DNA of 64,000 bases from Streptomyces sp. NBC_00390 (GCF_036057275.1 NZ_CP107945.1:2604001-2668000); one strand, 5' to 3'; shown: positions 39,171 through 47,912, counted from the first letter of the stretch. Program-made: numbers and translations. The notes: generated from the sequence alone by a model not told the origin.

Positions 39171-40334
39171 CTAGCTGAGTCCCGCCGTGCGCGCCCTCTC
39201 GACCGCGGGGCCGATCACCTGTGCCACCGCGTCCACATCCGCCTTGGTGGAGGTGTGGCCGAGGCTGAACCGCAGCGTGCCGCGGGCCAGGTCCGGGTCG
39301 GTGCCGGTGGCCAGCAGCACGTGGCTCGGCTGGGCGATGCCGGCCGTGCAGGCGGAGCCGGTCGAGCATTCGATGCCCTGGGCGTCGAGCAGCAGCAGCA
39401 GAGAGTCGCCCTCGCAGCCGGGGAAGGTGAAGTGGGCGTTGGCGGGCAGCCGGTCCACCGGGTCGCCGCCGAGGATCGCGTCCGGCACGGCCTCGCGCAC
39501 GACCTGGACCAGCTCGTCGCGGAGGCCGCCGATGTCGCGGGCGAAGTCGCCGCGGCGCTCGGCAGCGATGCTGCCTGCCGCCGCGAAGGCGGCGATCGCG
39601 GGCGCGTCGAGGGTGCCCGAGCGTACGTGCCGCTCCTGGCCGCCGCCGTGCAGTACCGGAACGGGGCTGTACTCCCGGCCGAGCAGCAGTGCGCCGATGC
39701 CGTACGGGCCGCCGATCTTGTGACCGGAGACGGTCATGGCGGCGAGGCCGGAGGCGGCGAAGTCGACCTCGAGCTGACCGAAGGCCTGGACGGCGTCGGC
39801 GTGCAACGGGACGTCGAACTCAGCTGCCACAGCGGAGAGTTCGGCCACCGGCATGACGGTGCCGATTTCGTTGTTGGCCCACATCACGGTGGCGAACGCC
39901 ACATCGTCGGGGTTTCGCTCGATGGCCTCGCGCAGCGCCTCGGGGTGCACTCTGCCGTACGCGTCGACCGGCAGATGTTCGACGGTCGCGCCCTCGTGTT
40001 CACCGAGCCAGTCCACCGCGTCGAGCACGGCGTGGTGCTCCACCGGACTGACCAGTACACGGGTCCGGGCGGGCTCTGCGTCCCGGCGGGCCCAGTACAG
40101 GCCCTTCACGGCGAGGTTGTCGGCCTCGGTGCCGCCGGAGGTGAAGACGACCTCGCTGGGCCGTGCGCCGAGTGCGTCGGCGAGCGTCTCGCGGGCCTCC
40201 TCGACGGTGCGACGGGCCCGGCGCCCGGCGGCGTGCAGGGCCGAGGCGTTGCCGGTGACGGCGAGCTGGGCGGTCATCGCCTCGACGGCCTCCGGAAGCA
40301 TCGGAGTGGTCGCGGCGTGGTCGAGGTAAGCCAT
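39171..40334 (-). CDS. Cysteine desulfurase (IscS/NifS class V)
   Basis: A PLP enzyme (387 residues) that removes sulfur from cysteine as a persulfide. It begins [20 protein letters not shown]. The PLP lysine is in [31 protein letters not shown] carries the PLP-aspartate, and the active-site cysteine loop is [17 protein letters not shown]. It is likely the sulfur donor for MnmA, whose gene lies about 900 bases away on the same strand, and possibly for Fe-S assembly. A GTG nine bases upstream (40343) is an alternative start. Confidence 0.93.
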   Translation of the reverse strand: MAYLDHAATTPMLPEAVEAMTAQLAVTGNASALHAAGRRARRTVEEARETLADALGARPSEVVFTSGGTEADNLAVKGLYWARRDAEPARTRVLVSPVEHHAVLDAVDWLGEHEGATVEHLPVDAYGRVHPEALREAIERNPDDVAFATVMWANNEIGTVMPVAELSAVAAEFDVPLHADAVQAFGQLEVDFAASGLAAMTVSGHKIGGPYGIGALLLGREYSPVPVLHGGGQERHVRSGTLDAPAIAAFAAAGSIAAERRGDFARDIGGLRDELVQVVREAVPDAILGGDPVDRLPANAHFTFPGCEGDSLLLLLDAQGIECSTGSACTAGIAQPSHVLLATGTDPDLARGTLRFSLGHTSTKADVDAVAQVIGPAVERARTAGLS

Positions 40335-40455
40335 GGTGGCCACGATTCTACGAGCCCTGCCGGGCCGCGGCTGCGGCGCAGGGGTGCACGGTCGTCCTGC
40401 GTGCGCCCCCTGGGTGGTGGCAGCGGCTCAGATGCCGCACCGCGTCGGTCCGGGT

Positions 40456-40749
40456 TCAGGTGCCGAAGCCCCAGACGACCGCGCCGTTCGTGGTCACCAG
40501 TACGGCGAGCACGACGAGGTCCGCGATACCGAGGGCGAGCCCCAGCAGAGCGCGGCCGCGGCGGGCCGTACCGCGCCACAGGGCGAGTGCGGCGAGCACG
40601 ATCGCGGTCGGGCCGAGCACGATGTTCATGACGAGCAGTCCGACGAGTCCGAGCAGGAAGGCGGCGACGGCCATACCGTCGGCGTCCTTGCCGCGTGCCC
40701 CACGGGCCTGGGCGCCGGTGTCGCCGCGTACGAGTGTGGTGTCTTGCAT
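40456..40749 (-). CDS. Small two-helix membrane protein (DUF4190 type)
   Basis: A 97-residue protein with a polar, Gly/Asp-rich N-terminus and two hydrophobic helices (AVAAFLLGLVGLLVMNIVLG and ALGIADLVVLAVLVT). The pattern matches the DUF4190 group of short actinobacterial membrane proteins; no function is established. It follows the 50-residue gene by 22 bases, in a small divergent unit controlled from the TetR operator region. Confidence 0.75.
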   Translation of the reverse strand: MQDTTLVRGDTGAQARGARGKDADGMAVAAFLLGLVGLLVMNIVLGPTAIVLAALALWRGTARRGRALLGLALGIADLVVLAVLVTTNGAVVWGFGT

Positions 40750-40771
40750 GACAGTTCGGCTCCGTCCGGGG

Positions 40772-40924
40772 TCAGTTGCGCCGGGCGCGACGCTCGCGCA
40801 CGGCGAAGACGAGCAGCCAGCAGCCGATGACTGCCGAGGCCACCAGAGTGGCGGAGGCGGGGAGTTGGACCACGGCGCCCAGCATGATCCCCATCAGGAG
40901 GAGCGCTGCGACGAGGGCCATCAT
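40772..40924 (-). CDS. Very small two-helix membrane protein
   Basis: A 50-residue ORF (MMALVAALLLMGIMLGAVVQ, then ATLVASAVIGCWLLVFAVRE and a basic tail RRARRN). AAGGACG lies five bases upstream of ATG 40924; ATG 40921 is equally possible. It is the first gene of the divergent unit facing the TetR gene, and the perfect palindrome at 40975-41002 lies about 50 bases upstream. Function unknown. Confidence 0.7.
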   Translation of the reverse strand: MMALVAALLLMGIMLGAVVQLPASATLVASAVIGCWLLVFAVRERRARRN

Positions 40925-40974
40925 GTGTCGTCCTTTCGCTGAGTGGAACAGGGGTGAACTCTGGCGATCTTTCG

Positions 40975-41002
40975 GTGAACACTTGTGATTACAAGTGTTC
41001 AC
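40975..41002. promoter_or_regulatory. Perfect palindromic operator between divergent genes
   Basis: Arms GTGAACACTTGT and ACAAGTGTTCAC are 12 bases each, perfectly complementary, with a GATT spacer. A 28-bp palindrome of this kind is a typical TetR-family site. It sits between the TetR gene (start 41057) and the small membrane genes (start 40924), so both are probably controlled by it. Confidence 0.85.
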
Positions 41003-41056
41003 TGACCCAGGAGTCTACCCTTCCTTTCCTTGGAGAACGGATGTTTACTGAATGCC

Positions 41057-41671
41057 ATGAGTCACACCCTCGGCATCCGTCAGGCCCAGAAGCAGAAGAC
41101 CCGTCAGGCCCTGCTGGACGCGGCGCTCCAGCTCCTGGAGGAGCAGAGCCTGAGCAGTGTCGGACTGCGCGAGGTCACCCGGGCCGTGGGCGTCGCGCCG
41201 ACCGCCTTCTACCGGCACTTCAAGGACATGGCCGACCTCGGTGTCGCGCTCGTCGAGGAGGCCCTGGGCAGCCTGCACCTCACGATCGGCGAGGCGCTCA
41301 GGGAAGCCGGTGACGGGGCCCGCATCGACCGGACGGTGGCGCTGATCGCCGAGCTGGTCCGCACCTCGCCGGGCCATGTCCGCTTCGTCGCCAGGGAGCG
41401 CCACGGCGGTGTGGCGCCGGTCCGCGAGGCGATCGGCGAGCAGTTGCGGCGGTTCGCGGACGAGGTGGCCGCGGCGTTCGCACAGCGCCCGGAGATGGCC
41501 GGGTGGAGCGAGGACGATCTGCAGATGCTCGCGGGCGTCTACGTCGACCACATGGTGATGACGGCCTCGGCGCTGCTGGAGGCGGGGCCGGAGGGCGAGG
41601 AGCGGATCAGCTCACTCGCCCGGCGACAGCTGCGCCTGGTGGGTCTGGGCCGCATCCACTGGCTGGACTGA
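41057..41671 (+). CDS. TetR-family repressor, FabR/DesT-like
   Basis: A 204-residue repressor. The N-terminal helix-turn-helix QKTRQALLDAALQLLEEQSL through VGVAPTAFYRHFKDMADLGV closely resembles FabR/DesT, regulators of unsaturated fatty-acid genes; the C-terminal part (ARERHGGVAPVREAI) also matches that group. It probably binds the palindrome upstream and senses an acyl ligand. ATG 41057 is used. TTG 41030 is also in frame and would add a rare TTA codon. A GGAG at 41032 is well placed for an out-of-frame ATG at 41041, which makes the true start worth checking. Confidence 0.88.
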   Translation: MSHTLGIRQAQKQKTRQALLDAALQLLEEQSLSSVGLREVTRAVGVAPTAFYRHFKDMADLGVALVEEALGSLHLTIGEALREAGDGARIDRTVALIAELVRTSPGHVRFVARERHGGVAPVREAIGEQLRRFADEVAAAFAQRPEMAGWSEDDLQMLAGVYVDHMVMTASALLEAGPEGEERISSLARRQLRLVGLGRIHWLD

Positions 41672-41772
41672 ACGCGCCCCGCCCACGCGAGCCGCGCCCC
41701 GACCCGCCGGGAACGACGCGGGCAACGTCACCGGTCGCCCGGCACGCGAAACACCCGGCGCACATACGTGAA

Positions 41773-41800
41773 CACCCCGGGCGCGGATGCGCCCGGGGTG
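41773..41800. terminator. Convergent terminator (first hairpin)
   Basis: Perfect 12-bp stem CACCCCGGGCGC/GCGCCCGGGGTG with GGAT loop, between the convergent TetR and thioesterase genes. Confidence 0.75.
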
Positions 41801-41806
41801 GAGAGA

Positions 41807-41834
41807 CCGGTCCGGGGCCGACCCCCCGGACCGG
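41807..41834. terminator. Convergent terminator (second hairpin)
   Basis: CCGGTCCGGGG and CCCCGGACCGG form an 11-bp stem with a CCGACC loop, seven bases after the first hairpin. Together they make a strong bidirectional terminator. Confidence 0.7.
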
Positions 41835-41856
41835 AGATCGGGCTCCGGACCGGGGA

Positions 41857-42705
41857 TCAGGTGGTGCGCGGCGCCTTGGCCAGCTGACGCGACTGGGCCA
41901 CCAGGCGGTCCGCCGAGTCCCACACCTCCGCGTCCTCCTCGAGGAACCCGCCCGCGACGTTGCGTGTCGTGATCGAGACCCGCAAGGGCCCCGGGGCCGG
42001 GCGGCAGCGTATGTGCGTGGTCAGCTCCACCGTCGGGGTCCAGCCCTTGAGGCCGAGTTCGAACGAGGTCGGCGGCAGCGCGTCAACGGTCAGCAGCAGT
42101 GAGAGCGGGTCCGCGTCACGCCCGTCCGCCAGCCCGAACCAGCCGCGCATCTCGCCCTTGCCCGACGGAGCGCCGACCGCCCAGCCCACCGTGGCCGGGT
42201 CCAGCTTGATGCTCAGGCGCTCGGTGATCGCGGAGCTGCCCGGTATCGCGGCGGGTCCGTCCTTGGGACCGAGGCAGTGCTCGAGCGGCGGGATCGCCGG
42301 CGGCTGCGCCGTGGTGTGCACCTCATCGGGCAGCGCGTCGAGGTCGCCGTAGGTGGCGAGGACGCGGATGCGCTCGACCTCCGTGCCGTCCTCGGCGTAC
42401 TGGAAGAGCGAGGCCTGGCCGGTGGAGAGCGTGCGGCCGGTCCGGACGACCTCGGTACGGATGACCGCGGGGCCCGGCTGGGAGGCCGTGAGGTAGTGCG
42501 CCGAGACCGTGAAGGGGTCCGGGTGCGGCAGCGCGTCACCCAGCGCCCGGCCCAGCAGCGCCAGCAGATAGCCGCCGTTCACGGCGTGGATGATCGTCCA
42601 GCCGGCCGAGAGGTCCGCGTCGTAGATGCCTGTCTCACGCAGAGCGACAGCCGTGTCGCGGTCGAACTCGCTGTCACCGATACGTGCCTGAACTGCCTGT
42701 GCCAT
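41857..42705 (-). CDS. Acyl-CoA thioesterase-like (double hotdog) protein
   Basis: A 282-residue protein of the TesB-like/4HBT_3 thioesterase superfamily with two hotdog repeats. The first is GWTIIHAVNGGYLLALLGRA with HYLTASQPGPAVIRTEVV; the second is MRGWFGLADGRDADPLSLLL with WTPTVELTTHIRCRPAPGPL. It probably hydrolyses or binds medium/long acyl-CoA; the substrate is unknown. It converges with the FabR/DesT-like repressor, which suggests but does not prove a lipid link. ATG 42705 is used. Confidence 0.82.
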   Translation of the reverse strand: MAQAVQARIGDSEFDRDTAVALRETGIYDADLSAGWTIIHAVNGGYLLALLGRALGDALPHPDPFTVSAHYLTASQPGPAVIRTEVVRTGRTLSTGQASLFQYAEDGTEVERIRVLATYGDLDALPDEVHTTAQPPAIPPLEHCLGPKDGPAAIPGSSAITERLSIKLDPATVGWAVGAPSGKGEMRGWFGLADGRDADPLSLLLTVDALPPTSFELGLKGWTPTVELTTHIRCRPAPGPLRVSITTRNVAGGFLEEDAEVWDSADRLVAQSRQLAKAPRTT

Positions 42706-42767
42706 GGCGGTACGGTACAACAGGAAATTACTGAGCGGTAGCTTTCTCCTGGAGACCCAGGGCCGGC

Positions 42768-43430
42768 TCAGGGCGTCTCCTCGACCGCCTGCGAGCGCCT
42801 GTTCCACGCCCGCGGCGCCCGCCAGTGGAACCGCATCGCCAGCAGTCGCAGCACGAACGCCGTCACCACCGCGAGCCCGCTCGTCGCGGCGTTCAGCACA
42901 TCGAACTGGATGCAGAGGACGACCATGGTCGCGCCGACCATCGCGGGCACGGCATAGAGATCGCGGTCCCAGCGCAGCAGTGACGGCACCTCGTTGGCCA
43001 GCACATCGCGCAGCACACCGCCGCCGACCGCCGTGGCCAGACCCAGCCCCGCGGAGGCGGTGAGCCCGAGCCCGTACTCGTACGCCTTGGTCGTGCCGGT
43101 GACGCAGAACAGGCCGAGGCCGGCCGCGTCGAAGACATTGATGCCCACCTGGATTCGCTCGACCTGCGGGTGCAGGAAAAAGACCAGCGCGGTCGCGATC
43201 AGGGGCGTGACGAAGTACCCGAGATCGGTGAAGGCAGCGGGCGGTACGGCCCCGATGATCAGGTCACGCAGCATCCCTCCGCCCAGCGCCGTGACCTCGG
43301 CGAGCACGGCCATGCCGAAGACGTCGAAGTTCTTTCGTACGGCGAGCAGCGCACCGGAGATCGCGAAAACGAAGATCCCCATGAGGTCGAGCACATGCTG
43401 GACGGAGGGCGTGAAGAGTTCTTGGAGCAC
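42768..43430 (-). CDS. TRIC-type cation channel family protein
   Basis: A 220-residue membrane protein with seven hydrophobic helices in two three-helix repeats, each with a glycine-rich motif (ALGGGMLRDLIIG, then AVGGGVLRDVLAN). This is the signature of the YadS/UPF0126 family, whose members are trimeric potassium-selective channels. The C-terminus is cytoplasmic and basic (RFHWRAPRAWNRR). The GTG at 43428-43430 lies inside a perfect 11-bp inverted repeat (43425-43457), and no usual ribosome site is seen. Confidence 0.88.
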   Translation of the reverse strand: MLQELFTPSVQHVLDLMGIFVFAISGALLAVRKNFDVFGMAVLAEVTALGGGMLRDLIIGAVPPAAFTDLGYFVTPLIATALVFFLHPQVERIQVGINVFDAAGLGLFCVTGTTKAYEYGLGLTASAGLGLATAVGGGVLRDVLANEVPSLLRWDRDLYAVPAMVGATMVVLCIQFDVLNAATSGLAVVTAFVLRLLAMRFHWRAPRAWNRRSQAVEETP

Positions 43431-43457
43431 CGGACAGTTCTACAACGTCCGGTGCTC
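43425..43457 (-). promoter_or_regulatory. Hairpin over the channel gene start
   Basis: GAGCACCGGAC and GTCCGGTGCTC pair perfectly over 11 bp, with an 11-base loop. On the transcript the GTG start codon of the channel gene is in the 3' arm. It may be the opp operon terminator, or a structure limiting initiation, or both. Confidence 0.6.
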
Positions 43458-43477
43458 CCGACTGCCGCGAGGTGTCC

Positions 43478-44860
43478 TCACCCGGCCTTGGCAGCTCCCT
43501 CGCCGGCCTCGGCGGAGTCCTTCGCCTCCTCGGACCCGGCCCCCTCGGCGCTCTGCCCGGCGGCAGCCTCGGGGACATCGGTCCCGGCGTCCGGCTCCGC
43601 ATCGGACTCGGCGTCCGAGTCCTTCGTGTCCGCCGCGGCGCTTTCCTCGCCCACCGCGTCGGCCGGCTCGGTCTCGTCGTCCGCGGTCCGGGCGGCCGGG
43701 ATGCCCACCGGCTGCGCGTCCGACTTCTCGTCCGCCCCGTCCTCGTCCGCATCGGCGACCTCGGCGACGGATGCGGCGACGGCCCCGACCTTGACCGGCT
43801 CGGCCTGCTCCGCGACCTCCGCCGTCTCCGTGACGGCCTCGATACCCGTCGCACGGGTCCGCGCCACCGTCCCGGCCTCGATCTCCGCCGCGAAGTGGCA
43901 GGCCACCTTGTGGCCGCCGCCCACGTCCTTCAGCGTCGGACGCTCCGTCGCGCACAGCGTGTCCTGCGCCCACGGGCAGCGGGTGTGGAAACGGCAGCCC
44001 GCCGGAGGATTGGCCGGCGACGGCAGGTCGCCGTGCAGCAGGATCCGCTCGCGCCGGTCCTCGACCTCCGGGTCGGGCACCGGCACCGCGGACATCAGCG
44101 CCTTGGTGTACGGGTGCTTCGGCCCGGCGTACAGCGCGTCGCTCGGCGCCTCCTCCACCAGACCGCCCAGGTACATGACCCCGATGACGTCCGAGATGTG
44201 CCGGACGACGGCGAGGTCGTGGGCGATGACCAGATAGGTGAGACCCAGCGACTCCTGGAGCTCCTCCAGGAGGTTGATCACCTGCGCCTGGATCGACACG
44301 TCGAGCGCCGACACCGGCTCGTCACAGATGATCACGTCCGGCTCGAGGACCAGCGCCCTGGCGATGCCGATGCGCTGGCGCTGACCACCGGAGAACTCGT
44401 GCGGATAGCGCGACAGCGCATTGTCGGGCAGGCCGACCTTGGCGAGGATCGTCTTGATCTTCTCCCGCCGGTCCTTCTGGTTCTCGCCGATGCCGTGCGC
44501 GGCCATGCCCTCGGACAGGATCGACTCGATGTTCTGCCGTGGGTTGAGACTGCCCAGCGGGTCCTGGAACACCATCTGGAGACGGCGCCGGAACGACCGC
44601 ATCTTCTCGTCGGACAGCTTGGCCAGGTCCGTACCGTCGAAGACGACCTCGCCGTCGGTGATGTCCACGAGCCTCAGGACGGCCCGGCCCAGCGTGGTCT
44701 TGCCGCAGCCCGACTCGCCCACCAGGCCATAGGTCTGACCGGCCTCGACGCTCAGCGAGACGCCGTCGACGGCGTACACATGGCCGACGGTGCGGTCGAA
44801 GAAGACGCCCTTCCTGACGGGGAAGTGGACCTTCACATCGTCGAGTTCGAGCAAGCTCAT
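43478..44860 (-). CDS. oppF: Oligopeptide ABC transporter ATP-binding protein F with long acidic tail
   Basis: A peptide-importer ATPase (460 residues). Walker A is GESGCGKTTLGRAVL, signature FSGGQRQRIGIAR, Walker B VIICDEPVSALDVS, H-loop VIAHDLAVVRH. The OppF/DppF cysteine motif for an Fe-S or metal site is present (CRFHTRCPWAQDTLC). After about residue 330 comes an unusual low-complexity tail of about 130 residues, almost only Ala/Glu/Asp/Ser/Gly/Thr (EPADAVGEESAAADTKDSDA). The OppD stop and this ATG overlap as ATGA at 44857-44860. Confidence 0.93.
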   Translation of the reverse strand: MSLLELDDVKVHFPVRKGVFFDRTVGHVYAVDGVSLSVEAGQTYGLVGESGCGKTTLGRAVLRLVDITDGEVVFDGTDLAKLSDEKMRSFRRRLQMVFQDPLGSLNPRQNIESILSEGMAAHGIGENQKDRREKIKTILAKVGLPDNALSRYPHEFSGGQRQRIGIARALVLEPDVIICDEPVSALDVSIQAQVINLLEELQESLGLTYLVIAHDLAVVRHISDVIGVMYLGGLVEEAPSDALYAGPKHPYTKALMSAVPVPDPEVEDRRERILLHGDLPSPANPPAGCRFHTRCPWAQDTLCATERPTLKDVGGGHKVACHFAAEIEAGTVARTRATGIEAVTETAEVAEQAEPVKVGAVAASVAEVADADEDGADEKSDAQPVGIPAARTADDETEPADAVGEESAAADTKDSDAESDAEPDAGTDVPEAAAGQSAEGAGSEEAKDSAEAGEGAAKAG

Positions 44861-45855
44861 GCCGAGACCTCCGCCTTGGGCTTGGGAAGGACCGGGTTGA
44901 CGCAACGCACCTGGTGTCCGGCCGCGCGTGGTTCGGTCAGTTCGGGTGTGCCGGTCAGGCACTCCATCGTGTAGAAGTCGCAGCGGGGCGCGAAGGCACA
45001 GCCGTCGGCCCAGGCGATCTTGTCGTTGATGGATCCGCGGATCGGGTTGAGCGGCTCCCCGCGCGGTGCGTCGAGACGCGGGATGGAGCCGAGCAGGCCG
45101 TGCGCGTACGGGTGGGTGGGGTGCGCGAACAGCTCGCGGCGGCCCGCCGATTCCACCGCCCGGCCCGCGTACAGCACATTGACCTGGTCGCACAGGCCGG
45201 CCACGACACCCAGGTCATGGGTGATCATCAGCAGGGCGGTGCCCTCCTGGTCGACCAGTTCCTTCAGGAGCTCGAGGATCTGCGCCTGGATGGTCACATC
45301 CAGCGCCGTGGTCGGCTCGTCGGCGATCAGCAGGCGCGGCGCACAGGCGACCGCCATGGCGATGAGCGCACGCTGGCGCATACCGCCGGACAGCTGGTGC
45401 GGATACTCCTTCAGCCGCCGCGTGGGGTCGGGGATGCCGACCCGGTCCAGCAGATGGGCGGCTTCCTTGCGGGCGGCCTCCCCCTTGAGGCCGCGGTGGC
45501 GCTGGAGGATCTCGGTGACCTGAACGCCGATGGGGATCACCGGGTTCAGCGAGGACAGCGGGTCCTGGAAGATCATCGCCAGCTGGCTGCCGCGCATGTC
45601 CCGCAGCTTGCGCGGGCTCATGGCGAGCAGGTTCTGGCCGTCGAAGTCGGCACGTCCGCCGATCTTCACACCCTTGCCGGGCAGCAGACCCATCAGGGCG
45701 AGCGAGGTCACGGACTTGCCGCAGCCGGACTCGCCCACCAGGCCGACGACCTGGCCCTGGTCGACGTCGAATGAGACGCCGTCCACGGCCGTCGAGTCCT
45801 TGCGGCCCTTGGCGGTGAAGGTGACGCTGAGTTCGTCAACAGAGAGCAGTGCCAT
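44857..45855 (-). CDS. oppD: Oligopeptide ABC transporter ATP-binding protein D
   Basis: A 332-residue ATPase of the peptide importer, pairing with OppF. Walker [15 protein letters not shown], signature [13 protein letters not shown], Walker [16 protein letters not shown] and H-loop [11 protein letters not shown] are intact. The C-terminal cysteine motif is [14 protein letters not shown]. Six bases separate its start from the OppC stop, and its stop overlaps the OppF start by four bases. Confidence 0.95.
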   Translation of the reverse strand: MALLSVDELSVTFTAKGRKDSTAVDGVSFDVDQGQVVGLVGESGCGKSVTSLALMGLLPGKGVKIGGRADFDGQNLLAMSPRKLRDMRGSQLAMIFQDPLSSLNPVIPIGVQVTEILQRHRGLKGEAARKEAAHLLDRVGIPDPTRRLKEYPHQLSGGMRQRALIAMAVACAPRLLIADEPTTALDVTIQAQILELLKELVDQEGTALLMITHDLGVVAGLCDQVNVLYAGRAVESAGRRELFAHPTHPYAHGLLGSIPRLDAPRGEPLNPIRGSINDKIAWADGCAFAPRCDFYTMECLTGTPELTEPRAAGHQVRCVNPVLPKPKAEVSA

Positions 45856-45861
45856 GGGACT

Positions 45862-46815
45862 TCAGCCTCGCAGCTTCGGGTCGAGGGCTTCGCGCATGGC
45901 CTCGCCGAGCAGGGTGAAGCCGAGGGCGGTGATGATGATGCCGATGGCCGGATAGGCCGCCATCATGGGCTCGTTGTCGAAGAACCTCTCTGCCTGGGCG
46001 AGCATGACTCCCCACTCCGGGATGGCCGGGTCGGGGTTGCCGAGGCCCAGGTAGGACAGCGCCGCGGCCTCGATGATCGCGGTGGCGAGGCTGAGCGTTG
46101 CCTGGACGATCACCGGGCTCAGGGAGTTCGGCAGGATCTGGGTGAGGACGATCCGCTTCTTGCGTACACCGAGGGCCTTCGCCGCGAGCACGTAGTCCGC
46201 GCCGCCTTGGGCGAGCATCGAACCACGCAGCATCCGGGCGAAGATGGGGATCTGGACGACACCCACGGCGATCATCACCGTGGTCAGGGACTGGCCCATC
46301 ACCGCGGCGATGGAGACCGCCAGCAGCAGCGACGGCAGCGACAGCATGATGTCGGTGATACGCATGATCACGGTGTCGACCCGCTGACCGACATTGCCGC
46401 CGAGCGTGACCGCCGCACCGGAGGCCACACCGATCACTGCACCGACGACGAGCCCGATAAGCATGGACACGACACCCACCAGGAGTGTCTGCCGGGCACC
46501 CACGAGGATCCGGGAGAACAAGTCGCGGCCGAGATGGTCGAGCCCGAACCAGTTCTCACTGCGCATACCGACGAACTTGCCCTGGTTCGGGAAGACTTCG
46601 CCACGCCAGGTCTGAGCGGAGGGACTGTGCGGGGCGATCCACGGACCAACGACCGCCAGGAGCACGAACAAAGCGATGATCACGGCACCGATGACGGCCA
46701 TCTTGCTGGACCTGAGGCGTCGCATCGCTTCCCGCCACAAACTGGCGCCCGCCGTCACCTCGGTGCTCTGCATCAACTCGGCAAGCCGATCGATCTTGTC
46801 GGCTTTCTTGGTCAT
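45862..46815 (-). CDS. oppC: Oligopeptide ABC transporter permease C
   Basis: A 317-residue permease with six helices. After a charged N-terminus and helix 1 (MAVIGAVIIALFVLLAVVGP) comes the OppC periplasmic segment GLDHLGRDLFSRILVGARQT. The EAA-type coupling loop is YVLAAKALGVRKKRIVLTQI, and WGVMLAQAERFFDNEP is typical of DppC/OppC. ATG 46815 is used; ATG 46824 is three codons earlier. Confidence 0.94.
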   Translation of the reverse strand: MTKKADKIDRLAELMQSTEVTAGASLWREAMRRLRSSKMAVIGAVIIALFVLLAVVGPWIAPHSPSAQTWRGEVFPNQGKFVGMRSENWFGLDHLGRDLFSRILVGARQTLLVGVVSMLIGLVVGAVIGVASGAAVTLGGNVGQRVDTVIMRITDIMLSLPSLLLAVSIAAVMGQSLTTVMIAVGVVQIPIFARMLRGSMLAQGGADYVLAAKALGVRKKRIVLTQILPNSLSPVIVQATLSLATAIIEAAALSYLGLGNPDPAIPEWGVMLAQAERFFDNEPMMAAYPAIGIIITALGFTLLGEAMREALDPKLRG

Positions 46816-46825
46816 GGTCGTCACG

Positions 46826-47827
46826 TCAGTGCACCCGCACTCTCGGGTCGATGATGCAGTACGCGAGGTCGACCAGCAGGTTGATGAGGACGTACACCAT
46901 CGCGATGAAGAGAATGAACCCGACAAGCACCGGGTAGTCACGGGCATCGATCGACGTTCGGATGAAGGAGCCGATGCCTCCGAAGGTGAAGACCGACTCG
47001 GTGAGCACAGCGCCGGACAGCAGGCTGCCGGTCAGCAGGCCGACGGCGGTGATCACCGGCAGCATCGCGTTGCGCAGAACGTGACGGCCGCGAACGATGC
47101 GCTTCTCAAGGCCCTTGGACTCCGCGGTACGGACGTAGTCCTCGCCGAGTACCTCCAGGACGCTGGCCCGGGTCATGCGCACGATGACGGCCAGCGGGAT
47201 GGAGGCCAGCGCGATGGCGGGAAGGATCAGATGCCTCATCGCCGCCCAGCTGGCGTCGAACTCACCGGTCAGCAGGCCGTCCAGCACCGCGAACCCGGTG
47301 ACGTCAGTGGCGTCGATTCCGCTCGGGAGGCGACCGAAGGTCGGCAGGCCGAGCGGCTCGGCGACCACACCCTTGAGCAGCTGTGCGAGGAAGAAGACCG
47401 GAATGCAGATGCCGATCAGAGAACCCGAGACGGAGGCGACGTCGAGCCAGCCGCCGCGGTGCTTGGCCGCGAGGTAGCCGAGCGGGATGCCGACCACGAC
47501 GGCGATCAGGATCGCCGCGACACTCAGCTCAACTGTCGCCGGGAAGCGCGTGGCGAACTCGTCCCACACCGGCTGACCGGTCTGGGTGGATGTGCCCAGG
47601 TCCAGTTCGAAGATGCGCTTGAGGAAGCGCCAGTACTGGACGTAGACGGGCTGGTCGAGCCCCAACGCCCTGTTGATTCGTGCCACTTCGGCTTCGGTCG
47701 CCCGCTCGCCCAGGATCGCTGAGGCGGGTCCGCCGGGCAGCCGGTTCAGCCACAGGAAGAGCAGAACCGACAGGCCGAGCAGGGTGGGAATGAGCTGTAG
47801 CAGTCTTCTTACGACGAGTCGCAGCAC
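46826..47827 (-). CDS. oppB: Oligopeptide ABC transporter permease B
   Basis: A 333-residue permease with six helices. The N-terminal RRLLQLIPTLLGLSVLLFLW and NRALGLDQPVYVQYWRFLKR are OppB/DppB signatures. The coupling loop is YVRTAESKGLEKRIVRGRHV. GTG 47825-47827 was chosen because GGGG lies about eight bases upstream. It is separated from oppA by a strong hairpin in the 85-base gap. Confidence 0.93.
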   Translation of the reverse strand: MLRLVVRRLLQLIPTLLGLSVLLFLWLNRLPGGPASAILGERATEAEVARINRALGLDQPVYVQYWRFLKRIFELDLGTSTQTGQPVWDEFATRFPATVELSVAAILIAVVVGIPLGYLAAKHRGGWLDVASVSGSLIGICIPVFFLAQLLKGVVAEPLGLPTFGRLPSGIDATDVTGFAVLDGLLTGEFDASWAAMRHLILPAIALASIPLAVIVRMTRASVLEVLGEDYVRTAESKGLEKRIVRGRHVLRNAMLPVITAVGLLTGSLLSGAVLTESVFTFGGIGSFIRTSIDARDYPVLVGFILFIAMVYVLINLLVDLAYCIIDPRVRVH

Positions 47828-47857
47828 CCCGCATGCCCCTTTCTCACGTGCGTCGAT

Positions 47858-47902
47858 GCGGGTCCGCCCGGCCACCGAGGATCTGTGGCCGGGCGGACCC
47901 GC
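47858..47902 (-). terminator. oppA-oppB intercistronic hairpin
   Basis: A perfect 18-bp stem (arms 47858-47875 and 47885-47902, 9-base loop) with no U-run, lying just after the oppA stop. Such structures usually stabilise or partly terminate the binding-protein message, so that OppA is made in excess over the permease. Confidence 0.7.
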
Positions 47903-47912
47903 TGGTGTGCGA

